From Mycolicibacterium tusciae (lineage in GTDB: Bacteria; Actinomycetota; Actinomycetes; Mycobacteriales; Mycobacteriaceae): a DNA stretch of 64,000 nt. The stretch covers positions 186,001 to 250,000 of the forward strand of contig NZ_MVIM01000001.1 in the NCBI RefSeq assembly GCF_002086795.1, in the 5' to 3' direction. The notes under the pieces are model-generated. The model saw nothing but the letters and a program-made list of their open reading frames with translations, did no database searches and was not told where the DNA came from. Every line of letters begins with the position of its first letter. The first letter of the stretch is position 1. The position numbers and the translations under genes were made by a program. This document shows positions 19,478 to 31,490 of this stretch, piece after piece.

Positions 19478-20197
19478 TCAATTCTCCCAGACGCGTGCCA
19501 GCGGCGACGACGACGCAGGGGTCAGCGGACTGGTCAGCACGACCGGCCCCTGCGCCATGAACCGCGGGGTGCGGCCGCGGTGCTCGTCGGCGGCATGAAC
19601 CGTGAACGGGTGAACGAGGAACATGTCGCCGGGCTGTCCGGTCGCGTGCACCACCGGACGATGCGCGCTCGCCTCGTCGACCAGCCGACCCATCTCGGCG
19701 AACTCCACCGGATCGGGACCCAGCACGCGGGCCACGTCGCGGTGCGATCCGGCCCGGATGCGAGTGGGTGCGTCGTCCGGACCGACCTCCGAAAGCAGGG
19801 TGAGCAACAGCACCGTGTGCGGACGTCCGGTCACCGCCCACGACCCGTCGGGTTGCGGCGTGTTGGCATCGATGTGCCAGCCGCGGTCGTCGTTGGGCGG
19901 TGCAACGGGGAACCGAACGGGGATGTTGCCCAGCGCGCCTCGCGGCAACCACGCTCCGGCACCGCAGACAACGTCCAGTGCTTCCGCCAGCACCGGACTG
20001 CGCACCAGCTCACCGAACGGCCCTTGACCCGTCAGATCGGCCGCCCAGCGAACGGGCTCCGACCAGCCGGCGGGATCATCGGGCGACAGCTCCATCTGCT
20101 GCCACAGCACGGCACGCGCCGCATCGGCGACACTGCGGGAAGCCACCTGCTCGATCTTCGCGTAGCCGTTGGACATGAACTCGTCGACATCCAGCAT
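19478..20197 (-). CDS. Phytanoyl-CoA dioxygenase (PhyH) family protein
   Basis: The 239-residue protein is a predicted Fe(II)/2-oxoglutarate oxygenase. The facial triad appears as H108-x-D110 (GWHIDAN) with a distal histidine in HPFTVHAADEHRGRTPR (H201, or H196), and an arginine nearby for 2-oxoglutarate. I chose the ATG at 20197 (MLDVDEFMSNGY); the longer frame runs across the bcpB start. It ends 3 bp before trpE and is divergent from bcpB, so it is likely the first gene of the trp operon here. Its substrate is unknown. Confidence 0.88.
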   Translation of the reverse strand: MLDVDEFMSNGYAKIEQVASRSVADAARAVLWQQMELSPDDPAGWSEPVRWAADLTGQGPFGELVRSPVLAEALDVVCGAGAWLPRGALGNIPVRFPVAPPNDDRGWHIDANTPQPDGSWAVTGRPHTVLLLTLLSEVGPDDAPTRIRAGSHRDVARVLGPDPVEFAEMGRLVDEASAHRPVVHATGQPGDMFLVHPFTVHAADEHRGRTPRFMAQGPVVLTSPLTPASSSPLARVWEN

Positions 20198-20264
20198 CGA
20201 ACGTACGCTCTCACGGCCACGGCAACCCGCGCCAACGAATTTCGGTGGGCGTAGCGTGGCGATC

Positions 20265-20729
20265 ATGAAACGTGGCGACCAGGTTGCAGAGTTCGAATTG
20301 CCGGACCAGACAGGCACTGTGCGAAGCCTTACGGAGTTGCTCGCGGGTGGACCGATCGCGCTGTTCTTCTACCCTGCCGCAATGACGCCGGGATGCACCA
20401 AAGAAGCGTGCCATTTCCGCGACCTCGCCGCCGAGTTCGCCGCAGTCGGCGCCAGCCGCGTCGGCATCAGCACCGATGCCGTCGAGAAGCAGGCGAAATT
20501 CGCCGACAAGCAGAGTTTCGACTATCCGTTGCTGTCGGACACCGGCGGCGCCGTCGCCGCACAGTTCGGGGTGAAGCGCGGGCTGTTGGGCAAGCTGTCG
20601 CCCGTCAAGCGGACGACGTTTGTGATCGACACCGATTGCACGGTCCTCGAGGTGATAGCCAGCGAGGTCAACATGGACACCCACGCAGACAAGGCGCTGG
20701 AGGTGCTGCGCCAACGTCAGTCCGCGTGA
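20265..20729 (+). CDS. bcpB: Peroxiredoxin, Bcp/PrxQ type
   Basis: The 154-residue thiol peroxidase has the Bcp motif PAAMTPGCTKEACHF, with C44 as the peroxidatic and C49 as the likely resolving cysteine. It reduces peroxides with thioredoxin-type donors in the cytoplasm. The ATG at 20265 begins MKRGDQVAEFELPD, the usual family N-terminus. The 67-bp gap to the divergent PhyH gene holds its promoter. The stop codon abuts the remnant of an ABC transporter gene. Confidence 0.95.
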   Translation: MKRGDQVAEFELPDQTGTVRSLTELLAGGPIALFFYPAAMTPGCTKEACHFRDLAAEFAAVGASRVGISTDAVEKQAKFADKQSFDYPLLSDTGGAVAAQFGVKRGLLGKLSPVKRTTFVIDTDCTVLEVIASEVNMDTHADKALEVLRQRQSA

Positions 20730-21358
20730 CACCGGTCCTGGGCGTTGCTCGGTCCGAACGGTGCCGGCAAGAGCACGCCCGATTGCGTCACTCCATCGGT
20801 CACGTCAATCCCCGTCACCGGCTGCAGTATTCGTTGACGGTGCGCGAGGTGGTGCTGACGGGTATCACAGCGACCATCGACCTCCCGATGCGTTGGACGC
20901 CCGGACCCGAGGAACTCGGTCGGGCGGACGCGATGATCGACGCGGTCGGCTTGTCGCACAAGGCGACTGACGTGTGGCCGAACCTGTCGCAGGGAGAACG
21001 GGGTCGCACGATCATCGCCCGCGCGTTGGTGTCCGAACCGCGCCTGCTGTTGCTCGACGAGCCGACAACGGGCCTCGACGTCGCCGCACGAGAACAGCTG
21101 TTGGAAACCATTGATTCGCTCGACGAGACGCATCCCGAAGTCGCGTCGATCCTTGTCACCCACCATCTCGAAGAGCTGCCGACCACCACGACGCACGCCT
21201 TGCTGATCGCCGAAGGGCGCACCGTTGCCGTCGGTCCCGCGCGGACAACGGTGACGACCGACAACGTCAGCGCCGCGTTCGATCATCCGGTGGTCGTCGG
21301 CTACGACGAAGGCCGATGGACCGCCCGCGCCAAGGTCACCCGCATCATCGACCGGTGA
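20726..21358 (+). pseudogene. ABC transporter ATPase remnant (N-terminus and central part lost, frameshifted)
   Basis: Immediately after the bcpB stop, in the bcpB frame, WALLGPNGAGKST (20739-20777) is a perfect Walker A, but it is followed by non-homologous sequence and a stop. The rest of an ABC ATPase lies in another frame: RHSIGHVNPRHRLQYSLTVREVV, the signature LSQGERGR, Walker B LLLLDEPTTGLD and LVTHHLEE. The N-terminal strand before Walker A and roughly 40-50 residues after it are missing. A GTG at 20726 could still start a 210-residue product, but without Walker A it could not bind ATP normally. Confidence 0.88.
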
Positions 21359-21361
21359 GCG

Positions 21362-22348
21362 TCAAAGGTGGGTTCGCAGGTGCGCTTCGATACTTGCGCG
21401 AAATTCCCGCATCGAAGGCGCGTTGGGCTTCACACCGTCGGCGCCGTGGTACATCCCGGTAACCGTCACCAGCTCGGTCGGCACCCCGGCCGCTTTCAAC
21501 CGTGCCGCGTAGTCGACGTCCTCATCGTGAAAGACGTCGAGGTCCCCCACGCCAACCCATGCGGGTGGCAGCCCCACCAAGTCGAGTCTGCGTGCTGGAG
21601 CGGCGTATTCGGGCGCATCCGACAATCGGGGGGCTCGACCCAGATACGCCGTCCAGCCGAACGCGTTGGATTCGGGCGTCCATGCGAAGCGTCCCTGACC
21701 CCGATGGTCACCGCGCAATGTGGATCTGTCGTCCAGCATCGGATAGACGAGGACCTGCGCCCGCAACTCGATGCCCTCGTCATGACAGCGCTGTGCGACC
21801 GCCGCGGCCAGACCGCCCCCCGCACTGGCGCCGACGACCGCGACTCGGGTCGGATCGATCCCCAAGTCGTCGGCGTTGGCGAGCATCCAGCGCAGCGCGG
21901 CCATACAGTCGTCCAGCCCGGCGGGAAACGGATGCTCGGGTGCCAGACGGTAGTCCGGCGAAACCGCTACCACCCCGAGGTCACTCACCAGGCGCCCGGT
22001 ACCTGCCGCCTCGGACTCCGGGGTGCCGGCGACGTACCCACCGCCATGGATCCACAACACCGCAGGACTTGGCGTGAGGCGATGTTTCGGCATGAAAACC
22101 AAGGTGCGAACGGAGGACTCGTCGACCAGACGCCGTGTGACGGTGACGTCGGATCCCGGCCTTGTGCGGATCTTGAAGATCAATCGGAGCGTCCACAGGT
22201 TCTTGGCGGTCAACGGCGCCGCAACATACGGCAGTACCGGGCTTCGCAAGTCGGGTGCGACGCGAGACAACCCATCGCGGACCGCGAGATGGTTGCGCAC
22301 CATCGCTGCGACAAGCGTCAGTCCGATGACCGCCGCAATCCGCTTCAT
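21362..22348 (-). CDS. Alpha/beta hydrolase, HSL-type esterase/lipase
   Basis: The 328-residue protein has the hormone-sensitive-lipase oxyanion motif HGGG at 101-104 and the nucleophile S175 in GASAG. An acid and histidine pair near the C-terminus (GVGDLDVFHDED and MYHGAD) completes the triad. The first 17 residues are hydrophobic (KRIAAVIGLTLVAAMV), so it may be membrane-anchored or exported. It starts one base after the hisI stop and is probably the last gene of the his operon. It converges on the ABC remnant with a 3-bp gap. Confidence 0.92.
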   Translation of the reverse strand: MKRIAAVIGLTLVAAMVRNHLAVRDGLSRVAPDLRSPVLPYVAAPLTAKNLWTLRLIFKIRTRPGSDVTVTRRLVDESSVRTLVFMPKHRLTPSPAVLWIHGGGYVAGTPESEAAGTGRLVSDLGVVAVSPDYRLAPEHPFPAGLDDCMAALRWMLANADDLGIDPTRVAVVGASAGGGLAAAVAQRCHDEGIELRAQVLVYPMLDDRSTLRGDHRGQGRFAWTPESNAFGWTAYLGRAPRLSDAPEYAAPARRLDLVGLPPAWVGVGDLDVFHDEDVDYAARLKAAGVPTELVTVTGMYHGADGVKPNAPSMREFRASIEAHLRTHL

Positions 22349-22349
22349 C

Positions 22350-22700
22350 TCAGTCCTCCGCGGTCAGCAACATGTCCGCATCGAAGCAACTGTGGTCGCC
22401 GGTGTGGCATGCAGCACCGACCTGGTCGACTTCCAGCAGCACCGTGTCACCATCGCAGTCCAGTCGCACCGAGTGCACATACTGGGTGTGTCCCGACGTG
22501 GCGCCCTTGACCCACTGTTCACCCCGCGACCGCGAATAGAAGGTAGCCTCACGGGTTTCCAACGTCCGTGCCAACGCGTCGTCGTCCATCCACGCGACCA
22601 TCAGCACCTGGCCGGTACCGCGCTCCTGCACCACCGCGGCGAACAATCCGTTGGCGTCGCGCTTGAGCCGGGCGGCGACGTCGGAGTCCAGTGCGCTCAT
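22350..22700 (-). CDS. hisI: Phosphoribosyl-AMP cyclohydrolase
   Basis: HisI opens the ring of PR-AMP in histidine biosynthesis. The 116-residue monofunctional form shows [34 protein letters not shown] and the metal cysteines in [23 protein letters not shown]. No HisE domain is fused. The ATG overlaps the hisF stop by four bases. Confidence 0.97.
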   Translation of the reverse strand: MSALDSDVAARLKRDANGLFAAVVQERGTGQVLMVAWMDDDALARTLETREATFYSRSRGEQWVKGATSGHTQYVHSVRLDCDGDTVLLEVDQVGAACHTGDHSCFDADMLLTAED

Positions 22701-23470
22701 CTCACGACGATCCCTTCTGCCGCCATGGCCGCCTTGACCTGGTTGATCGTCAGCTCTCGAAAATGGAACACGCTCGCAGCCAGCACCGCGTCAGCACCTG
22801 CAACAACCGCGGGCGCGAAATGTTCCGGCGCCCCTGCGCCACCGCTGGCGATCACCGGGACGTTGACCGCCCCCCGCACCGCCGCGATCATCGGCAGGTC
22901 GAAGCCGGCCTTGGTGCCGTCGAAGTCCATCGAGTTCAACAGGATCTCGCCGACACCGAGTTCGGCTCCCCTGGTCGCCCATTCGACGGCATCGATTCCG
23001 GTGCCGCGTCGCCCGCCGTGGGTGGTGACCTCCCAACCCGACGGTGTCGGTTCCTGGTCCTGCGGCACCGTGCGCGCGTCGACCGAAAGCACGATGCACT
23101 GCGAACCGAACTGGCGCGACAACTCGGCCAGCAGTTCTGGTCTGGCGATGGCGGCGGTGTTGACCGCGACCTTGTCGGCACCCGCGCGCAACAACACGTC
23201 GACATCGGCCACCGACCGCACACCACCGCCGACCGTCAGCGGGATGAACACCTGCTCTGCCGTGCGCTTGACGACCTCGAGCATGGTCGCCCGTCCGGCC
23301 GACGATGCGGTGACGTCCAGGAACGTGAGTTCGTCGGCGCCCTCGGCGTCATATGCCGCGGCCAGTTCGACGGGATCCCCGGCATCGCGCAGGTTCTCGA
23401 AGTTCACGCCCTTGACGACCCGGCCGTCATCGACATCCAGGCAGGGAATGATGCGAACCGCGAGGTCCAT
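22697..23470 (-). CDS. hisF: Imidazole glycerol phosphate synthase, cyclase subunit
   Basis: HisF is the TIM-barrel synthase partner of HisH, producing IGP and AICAR. It has 257 residues. The N-terminus [19 protein letters not shown] contains the catalytic aspartate, and [10 protein letters not shown] and [13 protein letters not shown] are the phosphate-binding loops. It begins directly after the stop of the inositol monophosphatase-like gene and overlaps hisI. Confidence 0.98.
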   Translation of the reverse strand: MDLAVRIIPCLDVDDGRVVKGVNFENLRDAGDPVELAAAYDAEGADELTFLDVTASSAGRATMLEVVKRTAEQVFIPLTVGGGVRSVADVDVLLRAGADKVAVNTAAIARPELLAELSRQFGSQCIVLSVDARTVPQDQEPTPSGWEVTTHGGRRGTGIDAVEWATRGAELGVGEILLNSMDFDGTKAGFDLPMIAAVRGAVNVPVIASGGAGAPEHFAPAVVAGADAVLAASVFHFRELTINQVKAAMAAEGIVVR

Positions 23471-24286
23471 CTAGTAATCCTCCGGTGTGCCGACCGATTG
23501 CAGCAGTTCGAGTAGTTCCCCGTGCACGCCCGGCGCCCCGACCAACGCTGAGCGCGATTCGGTGGTCCAATCGGTGCCGTCCAGGTTCGTGACGATGCCG
23601 CCCGCCGCCCGCACCAGCGCGACACCCGCGGCGTGGTCCCACAGGTGCGCGCCGAAACTGATGGTACCGCCGAGGATTCCGGACGCGGTGTAGGCGAAGT
23701 CGACGCCGGTGGCACCGTGCATCCGCATGCGCGAGCATTTGCGGCTCAGGGTTTCGATCACCGCGAGTCGGTACCGCCCGGGCACCTTGCCTCGCGAGTC
23801 GACATTGAACGTACTGAGCCCGACGATGGACTCGGATAGCTGCGCGGGCCGCAGCGCCGGCTGCTCGACACCGTTGCTGTGCAACGGTTTACCGACGACA
23901 CCGGTGAACCGCTCACCGGTGAACGGAATCCAGGTCAGGCCAGCGACGGGCTCGCCATTGCGCAACAGTCCGAGCAGGATGGCCGCCATCGGAGATCCGG
24001 CCGCATAGTTGAACGTCCCGTCTATCGGATCGAGCACCCATACGAGCGGCGAATCGACATCGGCGCCGCCGAATTCCTCGCCGTGGACCTCGATGCCGGT
24101 CTCTCGCCGCAGCGCCTCGACCACCTGGCGTTCGATCGCGAGGTCCACTTCGGTGGCGAAATCGTTACCCTTCTTCTGCACTGCCGAATCGGCACGGTGA
24201 CCTTCGATGAACGGCTTGGCCGCATCGTCGAGGATGCTGGTGGCCACGGCGACCAACCCATCGAGGTCCGCCGTATCGAGGGCCAT
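23471..24286 (-). CDS. Inositol monophosphatase family protein, probable histidinol-phosphatase
   Basis: The 271-residue protein has the FIG/IMPase metal sites: EVHGEEFGG, WVLDPIDGTFNYAAG and LWDHAAGVALVRAAGG. Family members dephosphorylate inositol phosphate, fructose bisphosphate or histidinol phosphate. Its place between hisA and hisF, with adjoining start and stop codons, argues that it serves histidine synthesis as a HisN-type histidinol-phosphatase, since HisB here is only the dehydratase. The M. tuberculosis counterpart is named impA, so inositol phosphatase activity is the alternative. Confidence 0.9.
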   Translation of the reverse strand: MALDTADLDGLVAVATSILDDAAKPFIEGHRADSAVQKKGNDFATEVDLAIERQVVEALRRETGIEVHGEEFGGADVDSPLVWVLDPIDGTFNYAAGSPMAAILLGLLRNGEPVAGLTWIPFTGERFTGVVGKPLHSNGVEQPALRPAQLSESIVGLSTFNVDSRGKVPGRYRLAVIETLSRKCSRMRMHGATGVDFAYTASGILGGTISFGAHLWDHAAGVALVRAAGGIVTNLDGTDWTTESRSALVGAPGVHGELLELLQSVGTPEDY

Positions 24287-25021
24287 CTACCGTGCCACCG
24301 CCGCGAGTGCCTCGGGAAGCGTGAACCGCCCCGCGTACAGCGCCTTTCCGACAATCGCGCCTTCCACGCCACGGTCGGTCAGGGTCGCGATCGCCCGCAG
24401 ATCGTCGAGGCTGGACACCCCGCCCGACGCGATCACCGGTGCATTGGTGCGATCGGTGACCTTGCCCAGCAGTTCGAGGTTCGGCCCGTTGAGCGTGCCA
24501 TCCTTGGTCACGTCGGTGACGACGAAACGCGTACACCCTTCGCGGTCGAGGCGTTCCAGCACGTCCCACAGGTCACCGCCGTCGGTTTCCCACCCGCGGC
24601 CCCGCAATCGGTGGTCGTCGCCGGAGATCTTCACGTCGAGCCCGACGGCCACCTTGTCGCCGTGCTCGGCGACGACCTTCGCGCACCACTGCGGATTCTC
24701 CAGCGCGGCGGTGCCGAGGTTCACGCGGGCGCATCCGGTGGCCAGGGCCGCCTCCAGCGAGTCGTCGTCGCGGATCCCCCCCGACAGTTCCACCGCGACG
24801 TCGAGCCGTCCGACCACCTCGGCGAGCAGTTCACGATTGTTGCCCCTGCCGAATGCGGCGTCGAGGTCGACCAGATGGATCCACTCCGCGCCGTCACGCT
24901 GCCAGTTCATCGCGGCGTCGAGCGCCGAGCCGTATTCGGTCTCGCTGCCAGCCTTGCCCTGCATGAGGCGAACGGCGCGACCCTCGACCACGTCAACGGC
25001 GGGAAGCAGTATCAATGTCAC
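24287..25021 (-). CDS. hisA: ProFAR isomerase (HisA; probably the bifunctional PriA)
   Basis: The 244-residue TIM-barrel isomerase begins at a GTG at 25021 ([19 protein letters not shown]), with catalytic aspartates in PAVDVV and [14 protein letters not shown], and phosphate loops [10 protein letters not shown] and [11 protein letters not shown]. No trpF is seen with the trp genes; in mycobacteria HisA also performs the TrpF reaction (PriA), and this copy is likely to do the same. It starts 10 bp after hisH. Confidence 0.96.
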   Translation of the reverse strand: MTLILLPAVDVVEGRAVRLMQGKAGSETEYGSALDAAMNWQRDGAEWIHLVDLDAAFGRGNNRELLAEVVGRLDVAVELSGGIRDDDSLEAALATGCARVNLGTAALENPQWCAKVVAEHGDKVAVGLDVKISGDDHRLRGRGWETDGGDLWDVLERLDREGCTRFVVTDVTKDGTLNGPNLELLGKVTDRTNAPVIASGGVSSLDDLRAIATLTDRGVEGAIVGKALYAGRFTLPEALAAVAR

Positions 25022-25031
25022 GGCCGACAAC

Positions 25032-25645
25032 CTAGAGCCCCTCAACCCAATTGCCCAAAAGCAAAGCCCCGGCGTCGCCACTCTTCTCCGGGTGGAACTG
25101 TGTCGCAGCGAGCGGTCCGTCCTCAACCGCGGCGAGGAACGGGACGGTATGGGTGGCCCACGTCAACTTCGCATCCGGGCTGCCTTCCCACTGCTGCGCG
25201 GCATAGGAGTGCACGAAGTAGAACCGGGTGTCGGGATCCAGACCCTTGAACAGGCGGGTGCCCGCAGGCGCGTCCACGACGTTCCAGCCCATGTGCGGGA
25301 TCACCGGGGCATCCAACCGGATCACCGCACCGGGCCACTGACCGCAGCCGGTGCTCTCCACGCCGAACTCAACCCCGCGCGCGAAAAGGATCTGCATCCC
25401 GACGCAGACTCCGAGCACAGGACGTCCCAGGGCGACCCGCTCGGCGATGATCTTCTCCCCACCGATCTGGCGCAGACCGGTCATGCACGCCTCGAATGCG
25501 CCGACGCCCGGTACCACCAGCCCATCGGCGTTCATCGCCGCGTCGGCATCGGCGGTCACCTCGACGGATGCACCCGTCCGCTCCAGCGCACGCTGAGCCG
25601 ATCGGAGGTTGCCGGAGCCGTAGTCGAGGACAACGACTTTAGCTG

Positions 25646-25649
<4 letters not shown>
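25032..25649 (-). CDS. hisH: Imidazole glycerol phosphate synthase, glutaminase subunit
   Basis: HisH supplies ammonia to HisF. The 205-residue class I amidotransferase has the nucleophile cysteine in [12 protein letters not shown] and the His/Glu pair in [12 protein letters not shown]. The GTG start at 25649 overlaps the hisB stop. Confidence 0.97.
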
Positions 25650-28760
<3,111 letters not shown>

Positions 28761-28766
28761 GTAGCC

Positions 28767-28772
28767 ATTGTC
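28767..28772 (-). promoter_or_regulatory. Candidate -10 (GACAAT) for a leaderless his operon mRNA
   Basis: On the minus strand GACAAT ends 6 nt before the hisD GTG. No convincing -35 is seen. The spacing would place transcription initiation at or next to the start codon. The 78-bp gap to the upstream gene contains no other obvious promoter. Confidence 0.35.
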
Positions 28773-28838
28773 CCAGAACAGGCCAAATCGTTATCGGCTG
28801 CGCCACGCAGCGTCGCCCGTCGAGTCACGAGAGCGTGC

Positions 28839-29351
28839 TTACTTGCAGAGATCGGCGATCTCGGCGCTGGACACGTCGGCTTCCTTCAGCCTCGCCGACT
28901 GGGCCGGATCGGAGTTCGGGATGCCGGCGATCGAGTGCGCCCCGATATCCATCAATCGGTTGGCGAACGTGCGGATGGCGTCCGTTAGATCCGGCGATGT
29001 ATCCGGCTGTAGACGAGCCAGCAGGTACTGACCACCGCCGACGAGCGACAGGCGCGCGTTGGCGGCGACGGCCATCGAGGCGGTGACGTCCTCGGGGCCG
29101 CCCGGGGGTTGCAGGTTGGTATTCGTCTGGACGCCGGCCCGAACGACGTTGAACGCCTCGCAGATGCTGCCCTTGGGGTTGTCGGCAGCATCGCCGGTGA
29201 AGACGGAAGGCGACTCTTCTGACTGAGCTGACTGGGACGACTTCGGGTCCTTGATCAATACCCAGGCGGCCAGACCCACCGCTGTCAGCGCGACGATCAG
29301 GGCCAAGACGGACACGATAGAGCTCTTGGCAGACTCCGCTGTCTCAGACAT
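28839..29351 (-). CDS. One-TM hypothetical protein, paralog of the protein at 31491-31970
   Basis: The 170-residue protein has one N-terminal membrane helix (about 13-33, VSVLALIVALTAVGLAAWVLI), then a serine-rich linker and an exported C-terminal domain. The domain contains CEAFNVVRAGVQTNTNLQPPGG, VAANARLSLVGGGQYLLARL and a final cysteine (ADLCK). The two cysteines could form a disulfide. The same pattern recurs in the paralog 2.1 kb away. I recognise no characterised family. It is probably a mycobacterial envelope protein; the role is unknown. Confidence 0.85.
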   Translation of the reverse strand: MSETAESAKSSIVSVLALIVALTAVGLAAWVLIKDPKSSQSAQSEESPSVFTGDAADNPKGSICEAFNVVRAGVQTNTNLQPPGGPEDVTASMAVAANARLSLVGGGQYLLARLQPDTSPDLTDAIRTFANRLMDIGAHSIAGIPNSDPAQSARLKEADVSSAEIADLCK

Positions 29352-29419
29352 GCGGCCGACACTAGCTCCACCTTCGGGGCCGTCGATTCGATTCTCATCG
29401 TCACGTAGTGTCCAGATTC

Positions 29420-29833
29420 ATGTCCGCCAAGGATCACCCAAACAACGCGCCGGGCGTCCCGATGATCTATCCGCCCGCGTTCGAGCGCCTGCAGATCAAG
29501 TACATGAACCCGATGGTCAAGCGGATCGCGCGGTTCATGCCCGGCGTCGCGAAGATCCAGCATCGCGGCCGCAAGTCCGGCAAAAGCTACGAAACCGTCG
29601 TCACCCCCTTCCGTAAGGGCAACACCCTCGCGATCACGCTCGGCCATGGCAAGACCGACTGGGTCAAGAATGTGCTCGCCGCCAACGAGGCCGACGTGAT
29701 GTTCGGCTCGCGCACGGTCCACATCGTCAACCCGCGGATCCTGCCCGCGGGTAGCGGAGGAGCCGAGGACCTGCCGTTCATGGCGCGCACACAAGCGAAG
29801 AAGATGGCGATCCTCGTCGCCGATATCGCCTGA
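29420..29833 (+). CDS. Deazaflavin (F420)-dependent nitroreductase family protein
   Basis: The 137-residue protein belongs to the Ddn-like split-barrel family, seen in KIQHRGRKSGKSYETVVTP and the GKTDWVKNVLAANEADV stretch. Members bind F420 and reduce quinones or nitro compounds, but many are uncharacterised. I preferred the ATG at 29420 over a GTG four codons upstream. It is divergent from the one-TM protein and converges on the alcohol dehydrogenase gene with one base between stop codons. Confidence 0.88.
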   Translation: MSAKDHPNNAPGVPMIYPPAFERLQIKYMNPMVKRIARFMPGVAKIQHRGRKSGKSYETVVTPFRKGNTLAITLGHGKTDWVKNVLAANEADVMFGSRTVHIVNPRILPAGSGGAEDLPFMARTQAKKMAILVADIA

Positions 29834-29834
29834 G

Positions 29835-30860
29835 CTAACGCATGAAGACCGTCTTGCCCGTCATCGCGGGCCAGACGTCGGCCGCCGCATCCCAGGGCGC
29901 CACGCGGTCGACCGCGGGAGTGACATCGCAGCCCGCCTGGAGTAGTTCGATGACCTGGGGAATGGCGGCGCGGGCGTTGACCCGCCCCGTGACGAACCTG
30001 ACTCCGCGCGTGTACATCGAGAGCAACGGCATCTCAACCGCGCCCTGGTAATAGATGCCGGTGTCGGTACACACTCCATCGGGCCACGTCACGCGTAGCG
30101 TCGCCGCCAGCACGTCGGGGGCGGCTGAGGTGTGGACGGTGACCGGGTAGCTGCCCAGTGACTTGTCCGGCTTGGGTCTGTCATGCACCGTGGCCCCCAG
30201 CTTTTCGGCTGCGGCCAGCCGGTGTGGATCGATGTCGACATAGTCGACGCGGTAGCCGAGCGCGACGCCAAGTCCCGCCGCGTACAGGCCGATGGATTGC
30301 CGTCCGGCGACGAGGACACGTCGATCCACGTCGTCGAGCGCGTCGAGTTCGGCCCGGTAGGGCCCGACGCCGCGCCAGGCGTCGACGATGTTGTCCGAAA
30401 GCGACGCGATGCCGATTGGGTCCACCCCGCGCGGTATGGGCACCAGCATCGCGTCGGCGTACGGCACGTGCACCAGATCGGCCATGAATCCACCACCGTC
30501 GAACCCGGCGAGCGGCGCCATTCCGTACATCGCCATCAGCGGCAGCGCGCCGCACGATCCCGTCACTCCCCTCCGGCATTCGCGGCATTGCCCGCAGCTG
30601 ATCTGGAACGGAATTACAACCTGGTCGCCGGGCGCCACACCCTGTACGGCATTCCCCACGGCAACGACCTCACCGATGCCCTCGTGCCCGACGGCGTGTC
30701 CGGGCGGCATCGGGAGCCTGCCCTCGGCGACGGCCACGTCGAGGTCGCAGCACGCCACCACCGTCGGACGAACGATGGCCTGCTCAGGAGCTTGGATCTC
30801 GGGCTCGGCGGTCTCGCGCCAGGTGTAGGTGCCCATCTCCTCGAATACCAGCTGTTGCAT
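29835..30860 (-). CDS. Zinc-dependent alcohol dehydrogenase
   Basis: The 341-residue medium-chain dehydrogenase has the catalytic zinc residues C37/C38 and H59-E60 (GHAVGHEGIGEV), structural zinc cysteines C89, C92, C95 and C103, and a Rossmann nucleotide site. The usual GxGxxG is changed to AGRQSIGLYAAGLG, an atypical cofactor loop. The substrate is unknown. It is divergent from a TetR gene with a shared 63-bp operator region, so TetR probably controls it. Confidence 0.92.
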   Translation of the reverse strand: MQQLVFEEMGTYTWRETAEPEIQAPEQAIVRPTVVACCDLDVAVAEGRLPMPPGHAVGHEGIGEVVAVGNAVQGVAPGDQVVIPFQISCGQCRECRRGVTGSCGALPLMAMYGMAPLAGFDGGGFMADLVHVPYADAMLVPIPRGVDPIGIASLSDNIVDAWRGVGPYRAELDALDDVDRRVLVAGRQSIGLYAAGLGVALGYRVDYVDIDPHRLAAAEKLGATVHDRPKPDKSLGSYPVTVHTSAAPDVLAATLRVTWPDGVCTDTGIYYQGAVEMPLLSMYTRGVRFVTGRVNARAAIPQVIELLQAGCDVTPAVDRVAPWDAAADVWPAMTGKTVFMR

Positions 30861-30884
30861 CGGCGTCCCTTCTTTAGCGACTGT

Positions 30885-30921
30885 TCAAGTATTCTTGAGT
30901 GACCTTTCAAGTAAAGTCAAG
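30885..30921. promoter_or_regulatory. Candidate TetR operator between adh and tetR
   Basis: TCAAG-TATT-CTTGA (30885-30898) is a perfect inverted repeat. Two more TCAAG half-sites follow in direct orientation at 30907-30911 and 30917-30921, the last immediately before the tetR ATG. Such AT-rich repeats stand out from the high-GC background and are the likely target of the adjacent TetR regulator. Confidence 0.55.
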
Positions 30922-30923
30922 GG

Positions 30924-31490
30924 ATGCCCCGCCCCGATCGGAGCCGCGCCGCACTCGTCGACGCCGCGGCCCTGCTCTTTCGCAGGCAGGGCTACGCGGC
31001 AACCGGTGTGAACCAGATTCTGGAGACCGCTGACGTCAAGGCCGGATCGCTGTACCACCACTTTCCCGACGGCAAACAGCAGTTGGCCGCCGCCGTGGTG
31101 GACAGCGCGGGAACCGACATCGAAACGCGACTGCGGCAGTTCCTCAGCAGCGGATTGCCGGTGTCCGACATCGTGGACGGCTGGATCGATCTGATGTCCT
31201 CGGGGCTGGCGATGGACCGGCGCGACGGCTGCCCCATCGAACCGATCGCGACCGAATCAGTGAACGCGAGCCCGCTCGTTCGTGAAGCATCGTCTCGGGC
31301 ATTTCGCGCGTGGCACATGGCCATCGCGGACCGGCTGCGCGACGACGGATGGACCGAGCCCGACGCCAATGAGACGGCGCTCGCCGTCGTCGCGCTGCTC
31401 GAAGGGGCGCTCATCCTGTCGCGTATCGCGGGTGACAGCGCCGCGCTCGACGCCGCGAAGGTGGGCGCACGCACGCTGCTCACCAGATAG
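30924..31490 (+). CDS. TetR family transcriptional regulator
   Basis: The 188-residue regulator has an N-terminal TetR helix-turn-helix (AALLFRRQGYAATGVNQILETADVKAGSLYHHFPDGK) and a helical ligand-binding domain resembling the LmrA/YxaF class (RRDGCPIEPIATE). It most likely represses the divergent alcohol dehydrogenase and itself. The ATG at 30924 directly follows a half-site of the putative operator. Its stop abuts that of the next gene on the opposite strand. Confidence 0.93.
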   Translation: MPRPDRSRAALVDAAALLFRRQGYAATGVNQILETADVKAGSLYHHFPDGKQQLAAAVVDSAGTDIETRLRQFLSSGLPVSDIVDGWIDLMSSGLAMDRRDGCPIEPIATESVNASPLVREASSRAFRAWHMAIADRLRDDGWTEPDANETALAVVALLEGALILSRIAGDSAALDAAKVGARTLLTR

